NCBI RefSeq assembly: GCF_009017415.1
Contig: NC_092406.1
Span: 2,604,001-2,668,000, forward strand
DNA: 64,000 nucleotides
Origin: Aspergillus flavus
Taxonomy: Eukaryota; Ascomycota; Eurotiomycetes; Eurotiales; Aspergillaceae
Direction of reading: 5' to 3'
Shown: piece by piece, positions 34,856 to 45,446 of the stretch
Layout: the number at the start of each line of letters is the position of its first letter
How positions within the stretch are numbered: the stretch's first letter is position 1
Position numbers and translations under genes: made by a program
The notes under the pieces: model-generated
Told to the model about the DNA's origin: nothing
The model's database searches: none
The model's input: the letters and a program-made list of their open reading frames with translations, nothing else

Positions 34856-36269
34856 ATGCTTCCCTACGGGACAGCTAAGGGATCTCGTAGATCGCATCGG
34901 AAATCACGCCTTGGATGTGGCAACTGTAAACGCCGCAGGATCAAAGTAGGTACTCTCTCGGCAATTACTGTTATGCCAGTTAATTAACAATTGTACTCAG
35001 TGCGATGAAATTAGGCCAGCGTGCAGTGGCTGTCTGCGCCACTCCGTGCAGTGTGACTATCAGCTTGAGGAATCGAGTTCCAGCGTATTCACAGCAGCAG
35101 AAAACGCGAAAGGGCAGCCAGCGGCAACAGCGCCCAGGAAGGTGTCAACTAAGCGCCACCAAACATTTATCTCTTCATATCAAACCAACTTCAGGCCACC
35201 GAAGCGTGCACACAGAACTCGCAAGTCCATACCAGAACAACTACTCCAATGTTCCTCATCGGAGCGAATTTTTCCGACCTTGTCCTGTCGACCTTTTGAG
35301 TTTACTATCATCGACATGGAGCTCTTCCATAACTTCCTAAATCCAACAGACTATGGCGAATCAGAGCATCACAGTGCAATGCGAATGCAACAAAATCAAC
35401 TTTCTCGTCTTGGGTTTTCTTTCCCGTACGTACTACGCCTCCTACTTGCTGGTTCGGGCTTTCAGTTAGCACGGCGTCCAGAAATCATGAAGCTGCAACA
35501 GTCTGCTATCCAAGGGAGAGATTATCATGTGGTAGCTGAGCGACACTATAACATCGCCATTCGCGAAGTGGCAGCGGCAGTGCCACGGCTGAATAAAGAG
35601 AACTGCCATGCAATTTATACCGCCGCTGTTCACATCTTCGTCTGCTCACTCGCCATGGGTCCGCGACCAGGCGAGTACATGGCTTTTCGAGAGGATGGTC
35701 AAGACGGCCTTCTATCCTTGTTCATCGGTGTCCGGACAGTATTGGAGATAAGCAGCAAGTTGTTTTCACCAGATGTAGTTCTAAAGGGCGATGAAGGGGA
35801 ATCAGGCTCCGAGTCAGATCCGGCCGCAGAAACCACAGGCCCCGTCAGAAGCTCAACTATCGCTTCTGAATATGGGTATTGGATGGACCAGTTGCGGCAT
35901 CTTATAGAATCCGAGCTTGTCAGGGAAGGTACGCTTAATCCAGTTTATCGTACGGTGTTCGAACGACTTCACGAGTGCTACGATGCTGTCTATAGCCCCT
36001 TTTCGCCCGTAACGACTGCACTTCTATCACCATGCATCTTCGGCTGGCTCTATAGACTGCCAAACGCGTTCATGTTTGGACTTAGACAGCGACACCAGCC
36101 GGCATTGGTGATATTCTCTTATTTCGTCCTCTTGTTGGATGAGCTCACCTGGAATTGGTTTCTTCAAGATTGGCCTAGACACATTCTCATCGGCATTCAC
36201 CGTAACCTCGACGTCTACCACCAACAATATATCCAGTGGCCTATGCACTGCGTGACATCCAAAGCCTAG
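34856..36269 (+). CDS. Zn2Cys6 transcription factor, UPC2-like class
   Basis: Exons 34856-34945 and 35001-36269 give 452 aa. The zinc cluster is split by the intron: CGNCKRRRIK from exon 1, CDEIRPACSGCLRHSVQC from exon 2. The preceding SHRKSRLGCGNC is the usual start of the Upc2/Ecm22-like group. The rest has the helical C-terminal effector region seen in that group (FTIIDMELFHNFL, LLLAGSGFQLA, NIAIREVAAAV). An alternative in-frame start is at 34727, but the family N-terminus favours 34856. Some members control sterol uptake; many others regulate secondary metabolism, so no target is assigned. It starts 283 bp after the previous regulator, same strand. Confidence 0.85.
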
Positions 36270-37623
36270 AAGGCCATTTGCCCTTCAGAACAGTTTGTGT
36301 CTATCAACATATCCATGCATGAGAGATATCTCATAAATGCGTCTATCACTAATACATAAACATGACATCGATGCACCAAAACACGAGCAATAATGATTCA
36401 GTCCCTCCTGGTCCAGTGGCCTGCAGACGTCACACCTTCCTGATTGGGTAACACTCTTCTCCCTGATGTTTTTAGGGCACAACGCTTATAGTAATAGAGG
36501 CCCAGATGGTGCAGCGGTCTCTGTTCGAATCCGCCTCCTGACGCCCTTTTCCCCGGCCGCTGGAAAGGACGTCAGGAGGCGGATTCGAACGGTAATAAAT
36601 CCCTGGTCGGGGATTTCCCTAGACAGTGCTATTGATCTCCCGGTATCTACTGGGGATCAGTTGCGACTGGATAGGTTTTTTGAATTTCTTTTTTCCCCCC
36701 CTCATTTGAATGATTCTTTTCGCTTCATCTTTCTTCAGTGTTTGTTGATCTTGGCACATGAAAAGAGCAGGGGCGACCATGACTGAGGGAAAGGACGCGC
36801 TTGCACACTTTGTACGTTATTCCTCGTCATAGACTGTGTCCCTAGTATTACCGCCTAAGGATGGAGATCTTACAGACGCGACATTTATATACCCATAATG
36901 TCAAGGCAACTTTGGTTCCACGTTTGAGCTCTTTCGTAAATGCCACCAATACGAACGTAAACTTCCGTTTCCAGCTTGAAGTCCGAAGAGCAAATTCTTA
37001 TTAGTACGAGAGAGCATGAAACCTGTGTGGACATAACTCGAGGTAAGACAAGACCGATAGGTTGAACCTCGCAACAATTGTACTTAATGGTATCCACACT
37101 AAAACCTTTTGAACCATGCGGCTGCAGATCCTTATGGCGGGCCACCCTGTCCTATGTATGCTGTCCTACTATAAAAATTAGGGTTTCCTGAAAAGGATCC
37201 ACATGAGGGTCAATATCCTTCACTTGCTGCTCTGCCATTGGCCAAAGACCCACATTTCTGGAATACGAACGCGGACTTCCCTTTCTGGAAGTGGGTAACA
37301 TAGCCCTATGGACCTTCCATGAGGTAAAACGGAAGGTTATGATCCTAAAAAGGAGCGAAGTGGATGAATAGAGATTCCAGTCTTTCTGTTGATATTTAAC
37401 CCCTGTGGTGCCCAGGCTCAAACAGGGACACACGCAGATTCGTTTTCTATTTTCCGCGGCCAAAGAACTCAACCTATATAACCGGGCCTTCTACACTCCT
37501 TCCTGATCTCCTAAAAATATTAACCTCAGCCCCCCACACTCCTTACCGCAGAGCTATAAGAATTCTATCGCTCTCATCACACTCGCTTAGATCTGCTATC
37601 CAATCCAGCTGCGCCATTGCAAA
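36270..37623. other. Intergenic stretch with a tRNA-derived inverted repeat
   Basis: No coding gene supported. Contains the inverted repeat described separately and a following 7-bp hairpin around AAATCCC...GGGATTT (36598-36616). A TA-rich promoter for the PLAC8 gene lies at 37480-37620. Confidence 0.45.
36523..36590. repeat. Perfect 21-bp inverted repeat of tRNA 3'-end sequence
   Basis: Left arm 36523-36543 and right arm 36570-36590 are exact reverse complements, separated by 26 nt that itself pairs partly (CCTTTTCC/GGAAAGG). Each arm reads, on opposite strands, GTTCGAATCCGCC then TCCTGACG: a T-loop B-box followed by a 3' acceptor strand, as in a tRNA beginning GTCAGGA. An A-box-like TGGTGCAGCGGT (36508-36519) precedes the left arm, but there is no anticodon arm. 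It is therefore a tRNA relic or a folded tRNA-derived element, not a working tRNA. Confidence 0.75.
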
Positions 37624-38229
37624 ATGCCCGAAGCAACAGAGAAAATCTACCGCTCCTGGCCTCATGGACCCCCGACATACTCACAAGCCAACCCGAGTCA
37701 TTCGCGAGATATCACGCAGAACCCGGACTGGAACTATTCCCTCTTTGACTGTTGCGACCCAGGCTCACTGTGTAAGACAGACACCGCCAACACTCCCTCG
37801 AAACAGGACATCACCCCCTAACACATGGGATCTTTCCAAACCTCTAGGCCTGATGAGCTGGTGTCTTCCATGCCTGACATTCGGCAAAACCCAAGCCAGG
37901 AACCACGATGCTACCTTGAACGGTTTTAGCTATTGCAACGCAGACGTAAGTCAATCCGAGACTTCAAACAAAAAAAGGACACCTGCTGACGAGCGGTATA
38001 GTGCACGATTTTCACAGGTCTCGGCCTCATCTACTCCCATTGGATCATCCAGACTATCAGACGCGGTGAGATGCGTGAACGCTACGGTATCAAGGGCAGT
38101 TGTTGTGGGGATGGCTGTGCGACGTTTTTCTGTTCTTGTTGCGCTCTGGTTCAGGAGGAGAAGGAGGCTGAGTTGCGGACGAGAGCTGAGTTGGGGTATC
38201 AGATGACGCCGGGGATGGAGTATAAATGA
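37624..38229 (+). CDS. PLAC8-family cysteine-rich membrane protein
   Basis: Exons 37624-37771, 37848-37945 and 38002-38229 give 157 aa. A proline-rich start is followed by the PLAC8 core: NPDWNYSLFDCCDP, then CLMSWCLPCLTFGKTQARNHD, a hydrophobic stretch (GLGLIYSHWIIQTI) and RRGEMRERYGIKGSCCGDG, CATFFCSCCALVQEEKEAEL. The acceptor at 38001 was chosen because it adds CTIFTG in frame; a nearer CAG acceptor would shift the frame. Family members are small membrane proteins linked in plants and fungi to cell size, calcium or metal handling; the role here is unknown. Convergent with the NRPS-like gene, only 148 bp between stops. Confidence 0.85.
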
Positions 38230-38377
38230 GGTCTGATAATATGGGAGATGGTATGGGCCTTGACTGGTTACTTTTCGTTCTTTACTGGACTTTCTTTTTC
38301 TATGGCATTTCTTTTGTTTCTCTTTTTATTTACTCCTTCGTTGATTTAATCATATTTCCTTTCTATACAGAGGTTGT

Positions 38378-41300
38378 TTATAGTACCCACTGGTCCAGCC
38401 ATGTCTGCACCAAGCTAGAATCTATGGGACCAAGAGCTCGAAATGTGGGGCTCGCTGCGCTGGCCTTGTTTGTTTCGAACTGAAGAAAGCTATCATCACC
38501 ATTGCTGCGGGCTAGCCGCTCGTAGAAGCTCAGAAGCTTGTAGGCTGGCCTGTCCTCAACAATGGCAGCATCTGTTTCGCCAAGTGCCCGAACCCAGCCC
38601 CGTAGACTCACGAGATTTGCTCCGATGCGCCTCTGAATTGTTGGTAAAAGTGTAGCCCAGGTTGTTCTCGTCGGATTGACTAGATTTATGACACTTGCAG
38701 GGATACCTTTCTTACCATCTTGACCGCACTGAATGATTTCTAGGACGACCTGGGCCAGTGTATTCTGCACCTATTAGTGAATGCAGTTCAAAGATAGAGG
38801 TTACTTACAACAGGAATCCACTCAACCGGCATATCCAACGACTCAGGTATAGAACCCATCGACTTCGAAGTAAAGACCAAAGAAGGAAACCACTCGTCCA
38901 GATTCCAATATCCCCCAGACTTTGTTGTTGGTCCCGCAACTTGCCCGACTCGCAAGATAGTTACCGGAACACTAGAACGAGTAGATGCAGCCAAACAGAT
39001 ATTCTCGGCTACGTACTTCGATTGGCCATACCCTTGTAACGGAGGCTCGACCGTATCCGGTAGAATATCCTCTGGGATCTTTCCCCTCGATGGATCCCAG
39101 CCGGATGTCGTGGCAATTGAGGACACAAAGTACATATGCGCTGTTTTTGGGCTGGATATGCATAGGTCCAGTAGGTTGCGCGTGCCCCGTATGTGATCTT
39201 TCTCGAATGAGTGGACGGATAAGTTAAAGTCTACTTTCCAGGCGTTGTGCACGATGGCGTCTGTTTTATTCAGGAGTTCGGTGTATTTGCTTTGGGATAA
39301 GCCTAGGGTTTTATCATCGAGGTTTGTTGTGAGAAATTCGGCTTTGGGTGATAATAATGCTTTCACATTTAGTTGTCTGTCGTGGAATGAGGACCTCTGT
39401 CTTTCGAAGGCGTCGGATGATCTGTTTAGGCAGTAGACTTTCTGAATCGAAGGTTCTGATAATAGTACGTCAAGGAGATAGCTTCCGAGTGAGCCGGTTG
39501 ATCCTGTGAGTATAATATTGGACTGAGAAGGAACCTGTAGAGCTTTGTGCTCTATCTTTGGAAGTGAGGCAGTGTATTTGTTCGTGATATGTTTCAACGT
39601 CGCTTGCACGTCTTCGACTTTGTCTTCTGCTTCACCGTTACTGACGTTTCCTTCTATAGCATTCGACAGATATGCGCTAAGGCTCTTGATAGTGCAGTAT
39701 CTGTAAATTACCTGGGGATCAATATGTATCCCACGACTCTCTTTCGAACCCATACTGATGCCCCGGGTAACGATCCGAGCCATTCGAATCACCTGCAGTG
39801 AGTCCAACCCAGTCGCAAAGAAGTCCGTGTCTTCCTCGAGTTCGAGATTCGGGGAAACAGAAGACACTACCTGCCGTATGAAAGTCTGCACATCATCACC
39901 CTGAAAGGCATCACTCGAAGATCCCACTGGGTTCAGAGGGTCATCATCCCCCAAGGCCGATATCTCAGATTCATAGTCCTTGCAGACCAACGCACGTCTC
40001 AGTGTCCCTTTAGCATTCATCTGAAACGGTTTCTCACGGCTCGCTATTCCAATTCTATCCTTCTCAATGTAAGCATACCCCGGCCCCTGCTTATTCGCAG
40101 CCTCAACACTATCCCAGATCTCATCGATAAAACCATCATCCAGGTCCCGGTCCCCAAACTTGTCCCAGTCCGGTTCCACTAAAAGCACACATTCAGTCAT
40201 CCCCCGGCCAGCGATCATAGCGTTACGCACGAGATCATGACCTTCGATGGCCGCCTCCATCTCAATAGGATTAACCTTTTCTCCATTCCCAAGGACGATT
40301 ATATCATCTGTTCTGCTTTCAAACCGCCACAATCCACCTTCCGTGGGATGTTTCGAAAACAGATCCTTGGTCCTCCATTCCTGCAGCTCGGGGAAAACAT
40401 GAAAGACCCCATGAAGCAGACGGCTATCCGGTGATCGACGAATGACCATCTCATATAAACCCTCCTCGTGTAGCTCCATATGTATATCAGGGTAATAGGG
40501 CCATTGGTAATATTTCCAATCCTCGGGTGTCGCCTTCGATTTTGTCGGCGGGATGTGTCCCAACTCCGTGGATCCGATGCAAGGGATCAGCTTGCAATAT
40601 TTAGAAATTGTATCACCGGCCTCGGCGGAAAGTGGCCCGCCGGCCAAAGATCACGTACTCGGTCTTTGAGAGCGTCTTGAGTGCCTGTGGTGTCCTGCTC
40701 ATGTCTTGTAGTAGAGATGGTGGGATGACTGCGCCTCGTGGACGAAGTGTCGATAGTGCGTCGAGTACGGAATCGATGTCCGGCTTGGAGGAGTAGTGGA
40801 TTATCTGGTGGCCGTGGAAAATGGCGTCTATGATGGTGGTAAACCCGGCTATATGGAAGAGAGGACTCATTCCGAACATTGAGTCGCCTTTTTCTACACA
40901 GTTCCATAATCCACATGTACAGTCCGAGGGTGTACCGGGTGGTGCGCCTCTGTCCAACACGGAGAAATATCCATGTGTCAATGGGACGGGTTTCGGGTGT
41001 CCTGGATTTCGTTGCTTAATATTAGTTAACATAGAATGAAGTCCATAGATGCATACCTGTTGTCCCGGAGGAGTGCAAGATCACGAAGGTTTCATCTTCA
41101 GCTTCTTGATATGTTTTGTGGTACGGGTAGTGGGAAACGCTACTAGTCAAAAGATCATCAAGGGACGGAAACTGCCAGACTTGTAAATCCGGTACGAGCG
41201 CTTGTCCGTGTGCTGGGTGAGATTGACCACCCCATAGAAGACAGTTACAACCAACGGCATCGAGGAGATGCGCATTTGCTTCGGCGGAGTTGCGTGTGGA

Positions 41301-41642
41301 TGGGAGGAATGTCTATGTCTGTCAGTGTGGGATACTTTTTATTATGACGTGCTGGCTATTAACCTTATAGCCCACTTTTGCGAGAGCAATAGCACATATC
41401 ACGTATCGGATATCGTTTGGGCCCATGTAAGCAACTGTCGTCGTGTCGCAGTGCTCAGTAACTGTCTGCTCGAACCACCAGGCAACATGGTTCACTGCTT
41501 GTGCTAGTTGTCTTTTGGTGAGTGGTATCCATTGATTTGGAATGTTGTCTTTTAGTATCAGACCGAAGGTGCCATTAGGGTTGGTTTCGGCGTCATTGTC
41601 CACAATATGGGGAAGTAGACGATTTCCAACTGCGGTGGCCAT
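38378..41642 (-). CDS. NRPS-like adenylation-thiolation-reductase enzyme with a single-base frameshift
   Basis: Exons 41642-41364, 41312-41057, 41001-38809 and 38764-38378. Domain order: adenylation (ILHSSGTTG AMP-binding signature, GMSPLFHIAG, IGSTELGHIPP), phosphopantetheine carrier (FFATGLDSLQVIR), then a thioester reductase with NADPH motif ILTGSTGSLGSYLLDVLL. There is no condensation domain. Such enzymes activate a carboxylic acid and release it reductively, usually as an aldehyde. At 40641-40646 an extra C interrupts the FGG.PL adenylation motif and shifts the frame; both sides read perfectly otherwise, and subtracting one base gives exactly 1038 codons. This is either a sequencing/assembly error or a very recent null allele. 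The last intron has nested acceptors 6 nt apart; the 44-nt choice fits the family better. Likely the core enzyme of a small cluster. Confidence 0.85.
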
Positions 41643-42236
41643 GTTGACTGTATTGGCGGTTTTAGGTTTGTTCAGTGGGTGATTTGGCAATGTAACTCAT
41701 ATATATAATCAGCTGCTCAATTTCTTATGTCAACCTTTTGGACGTGTAGCTAGTGACCTGGCACGCAACGTCTTTTAAGTAATGATATGTTGGCATTACT
41801 TGGTTATAGAAATAGACACATCACTGCCCAGGACAAAACCTGAATCTTGCCAGACCAGGTCGGGTTCAAGGTATTGGGTTCTTGGTTCAGTCCGAAACTT
41901 TCATCCTTGATGGGTGGTTAAGGTTTAGAAAGTGTACTTGGCCAAGTCGGGAGGAGCCAGAACAGGATGTGCTGCCATAAGAGCCAGGAATGTGGCTTGA
42001 GGCATTAGAGACCGAGGAATTAGAGGAACGAGTCGAGAACTAGAGCTCAATTACCATCTTCCCGGTTGTCCTTCTGGTGATTCGCCATAGCGTATTGCTT
42101 AGGATAGCTACATCCCTGCTGAAGACCCGATGAGACATATAGCCTCCCAGCCCGGTATTCTTAAACTATTCTAAACATGGAAATTAAAGAGACAAAAGAC
42201 ACACCCTATATTATAATTTGATCTCAAGTGTATTTC
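41643..42236. other. Upstream region of the NRPS-like gene, 3' of the transporter
   Basis: 594 bp with TATA-like ATATATAA at 41699-41706. No gene and no convincing regulator site seen. Confidence 0.45.
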
Positions 42237-43781
42237 TTAGGCATCAACATTGGACTCCTCAACAATAACCCCTTTCCCTTTTTCCTTCCGGCCAACTAGC
42301 CACTCTACAAGTTCAATACCAAACCCAGTCCAGAGCGTCAATATAATCACAAAGCACAGTCCACTCACCCAGCCATGAGTCCTTGTGAAAGTCGGCGCCT
42401 CTCCACTGGGAAACTGTAATTGTTGAAACGGAATGACAACCGCCTGACCCAAACTAACCATGAAAGCCAAGGTAAAAGCCCGAAGTTGCTGATCTCCACC
42501 ACAGGAGCTATTAACCCATCCAGCCAATAGAGGCGTATAGCATCCATAACAACCAGAGAGTATAAAAGCAGCCATCTTGAGATGGCGAGACGCGGGCCAC
42601 GCCGTGAAAACAGCAAAGCAGAATGTTAACAAACACCCGACGGCGAAGCAGACAGGACCACGCCGCCCGATCTTGTCTGCGACAAAGCCCGATGTCAACA
42701 TGAAGAAGAAATTGACTGCCCCCAGCGCGGTGGGGATGTTGTTGATTTGTGGTACTGAGTAGACGTTGAGTGACTTTAGCCAGATGCTGAAGTATTGCGT
42801 GACATATGACCCGCAGGTCAGGGTCCAGAAGGCGTAGCCGAGGGAGAAGGTGTATAGTTGCCAGGAGGCGAGGATTCGCGTGAATACTGTGCCGTCCATC
42901 TTTCCAACTGGTGTACGCCCTTCCTCTGAGATTCGGGAGCGCGCCCGTTCTCTTTCGCTTTCGGATAGGTAGAATGCGGTGGTGTTCTCGGGTGTGTCTG
43001 GGTAGAAAATGATGCCGTAGATGGCTACGGGCACGGCGAGGACGAAGTCGAAAATGAAGAGCCATCGCCATGATGACATGCCCCCTTTGCCCTCCATGCC
43101 AGTGAACAGGGCTGACTGCAGGTAGCCCGAGAACATCTGGCCGAGGACGCCAGACATGACGAAAAGGCCGCTACGACGTGCCATTTCGGACTTGCGATAC
43201 CAGCAGCCCAGCACATATTGTACACCTGGCCATGCGGCTGACTCGAAAAATCCAATGCAGAATCTCAGCCCGTAGAACTGAGAGGCCGTATTGCATTTGA
43301 AAAGGAAAAGTACGAACAGAGACCACGCCACTAAGCAGCCCGGCAGCCAGAACCGCGGTCGAATAACCGTTAATGCAAGATTCGACAGAGGGCCGCCGAC
43401 AATCTGGCCGATATTAAAGTAAGTGTTCATCCAGCTGAGCTCGTTCCCTGGACCGAAGCCTAGCTCCTCCTTCATGCCAGAGACGTACGCATTGGAGATA
43501 TTGTTGCCATCTAGCTGCTTAATGAAGAAGTATAGGCAGCTGAAACTTAGCAAGAACCAATCTAGTTTGAAGATGAGCTTTTTGTCTGCCTTTGAGGTGC
43601 CTGGCTCATGCCAGTGAAACCAGCGGCGCTCGTTCAAAATTGATATAGAGTTGTCACTCTCAGTTGTGGGTTTGTCCTGACTTCGCGAGATGGTAGTAAA
43701 CGGCTCTTTGTGGTCAATGAAGCCATTGGGTAAGACGGTGGGATCGCCATTTTCTGGCCGTGCCGCGTTTTGTCGTCTCAT
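42237..43781 (-). CDS. MFS transporter, Dal5/Liz1-type anion:cation symporter
   Basis: Single exon, 514 aa from the ATG at 43781. Twelve hydrophobic segments are recognisable. The first helix region FFIKQLDGNNISNAYVSGMKEEL and the WPGVQYVLGCWYRKSEMARR loop match the allantoate/pantothenate permease family (Dal5, Liz1, Tna1). These import small carboxylates or amides such as pantothenate, nicotinate, allantoate and dipeptides with protons. The loop between helices 6 and 7 (YLSESERERARSRISEEGR) is typical. It is divergent from the alpha/beta hydrolase (517 bp between starts), hinting that the imported compound is hydrolysed. Exact substrate not readable. Confidence 0.88.
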   Translation of the reverse strand: MRRQNAARPENGDPTVLPNGFIDHKEPFTTISRSQDKPTTESDNSISILNERRWFHWHEPGTSKADKKLIFKLDWFLLSFSCLYFFIKQLDGNNISNAYVSGMKEELGFGPGNELSWMNTYFNIGQIVGGPLSNLALTVIRPRFWLPGCLVAWSLFVLFLFKCNTASQFYGLRFCIGFFESAAWPGVQYVLGCWYRKSEMARRSGLFVMSGVLGQMFSGYLQSALFTGMEGKGGMSSWRWLFIFDFVLAVPVAIYGIIFYPDTPENTTAFYLSESERERARSRISEEGRTPVGKMDGTVFTRILASWQLYTFSLGYAFWTLTCGSYVTQYFSIWLKSLNVYSVPQINNIPTALGAVNFFFMLTSGFVADKIGRRGPVCFAVGCLLTFCFAVFTAWPASRHLKMAAFILSGCYGCYTPLLAGWVNSSCGGDQQLRAFTLAFMVSLGQAVVIPFQQLQFPSGEAPTFTRTHGWVSGLCFVIILTLWTGFGIELVEWLVGRKEKGKGVIVEESNVDA

Positions 43782-44298
43782 GGTTGACTCCAAGCCAGGA
43801 ATATTCTATGGCGACGAGGGAGAGGGGGAACGTAACAGTCTCGGTCATGGGACGAAGCACGGCAACCTATATACTCATTCTAGATATAGGATGAGTTAAA
43901 GGTACTGGAACAGACTTCAATAGAGAAGCTATAAACGCCCACATTCAACACTATGTCTATGCGACCGTCACTATCCAGGTTAGCCACGAATGGTCTGGCC
44001 TCCATATCGAACAAGCGGCCGCTAAGGTACAGATAATCTTTACAACATTCGATGCAGAGATCACGCAAGATTCGCCCACTGATAATCAAGTCGGTTACGT
44101 GCTTGAGCCGAATAGGAAATTACCGGCGTGGGGCCGATGGTGCATGAAGCGAAGCGAAACTAGGCTCTAGTGCTAATTCTTAGCGGAAACTTAGCTATGT
44201 CTATCGTCAGAATACGGCTATTTATCAGGCCAGCTGATGTAGGTAATGGTAGGCAAGATTTCGGCGTTCTGTCCTAGTATTCCCTGCCTTGTCTCATC
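43782..44298. promoter_or_regulatory. Bidirectional promoter of transporter and hydrolase
   Basis: 517 bp shared upstream region. I see no CGG-N7-CCG site like the one between the regulator and the oxoprolinase, so co-regulation rests on layout only. Confidence 0.4.
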
Positions 44299-45359
44299 AT
44301 GGTTGAGTTCGTCACCATTAACGGCGCACAGTTAGCCTACCGGTTGGCTGGCCCTGCCAATGCGCCCTTAATAGTGACCCTGCATGGCGGTCGGGGCTTT
44401 GGTAGGCTACAATTGTCATCTTTGAATTTGTGATTTTAGTGCTAATATGACGTTGCTGTCTACTGTTTGATTGAGTAGGCGATCACAAGTCGGACTTTCA
44501 CGCATTTCTGCCGCTATCCTCAGACTATCGACTACTATCATTTGATTTTCGCGGCCATGGTAGAAGCTCTCGGACTGAGCCTTACAGCTTCCGACAACTA
44601 GTAGAGGATATCGAAGGATTGCGACGGCACTTCGTGGGTGGCGAGAATCCTTGCATCATATGCGGTGGAAGCTTTGGTGGATTTCTTGCTCAACAATATG
44701 CCATTACTTATCCTTCGCATGTTTCACACCTCATACTCCGAGGCACGGCGCCATCTCATCATCGTAAGTAGCACTCTAACGGGACGGGGCCAGAATTGTC
44801 TGTTTCGGTGAGATGGAGCATGAACTGAACACTCTTAGACGAAGCAGAAGCGATTCAAGTCCTGGAGGGCCGCATGCATCGCGCACCTGGTCTCTCCACG
44901 CGGATGTTGCGAGACAAAATTTTTGGCCAGTTTGGCAGTGATCTTGAGTTCCAACTCATCATGTATGCAGCCGCTCCGCTTTACAGCGAGTCCTTCAATG
45001 CGGATATCGCCTTTGGTCGCAATCTAGACACCGTATTCTACGCCAAGTCACACAGTAGGTAGAATATGCTCTTTGTCAAGCTCCATACTGACTAGAAAGC
45101 AGATGATCTCTATGCAGAGCCGGAGAAGTTCTTTGACTATAGAGACGATCTCTCAACTGTGACAGCGAAAACCTTGATAATTGTCGGCGAGCGGGACTGG
45201 ATTTGCCCACCGGCGCAGTCGCGGGTCATTGCGTCCCTGATTCCAAATGCTCACTTGGAGGTTATTCAAGATGCAAATCATTCGGTTCATGTCGAGAAGA
45301 ATGCTGAGGTCATTGGGCACATTCGAAAGCATTTGATGCGGCCTGCAGCGATCTCGTAA
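44299..45359 (+). CDS. Alpha/beta hydrolase, proline-iminopeptidase-like
   Basis: Exons 44299-44401, 44479-44763, 44839-45054 and 45103-45359; 286 aa, no signal peptide, so cytosolic. The fold is clear: oxyanion motif TLHGGRGFGDH, FDFRGHGRSS, nucleophile elbow GGSFGG with Ser about 99, acid Asp about 232 in VGERDW and His about 260 in DANHSVH. It resembles prolyl iminopeptidases and related C-C or amide hydrolases; substrate cannot be fixed. It lies between the transporter and the regulator/oxoprolinase pair. Its stop is only 87 bp from the stop of the convergent regulator, so this is a tightly packed block. Confidence 0.88.
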
Positions 45360-45446
45360 CATAACCACGCTTTCTGTACCCTTGGGGTTACGGGCACAAA
45401 GTGTGGAAAGTCCCGAGGGACTTTTAAATGGACGTTAATGGCTACC

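Noticed and set aside
36466..36786. 106-codon plus-strand frame over the tRNA-like inverted repeat
   Set aside because: No recognisable protein features; the stretch is explained by tRNA-derived sequence.
36945..37300. Similarity between 36947-36985 and 37261-37290 (shared ATACGAACG...ACTTCC)
   Set aside because: Only about 20 matching bases over a short span; too weak to call a repeat without alignment statistics.
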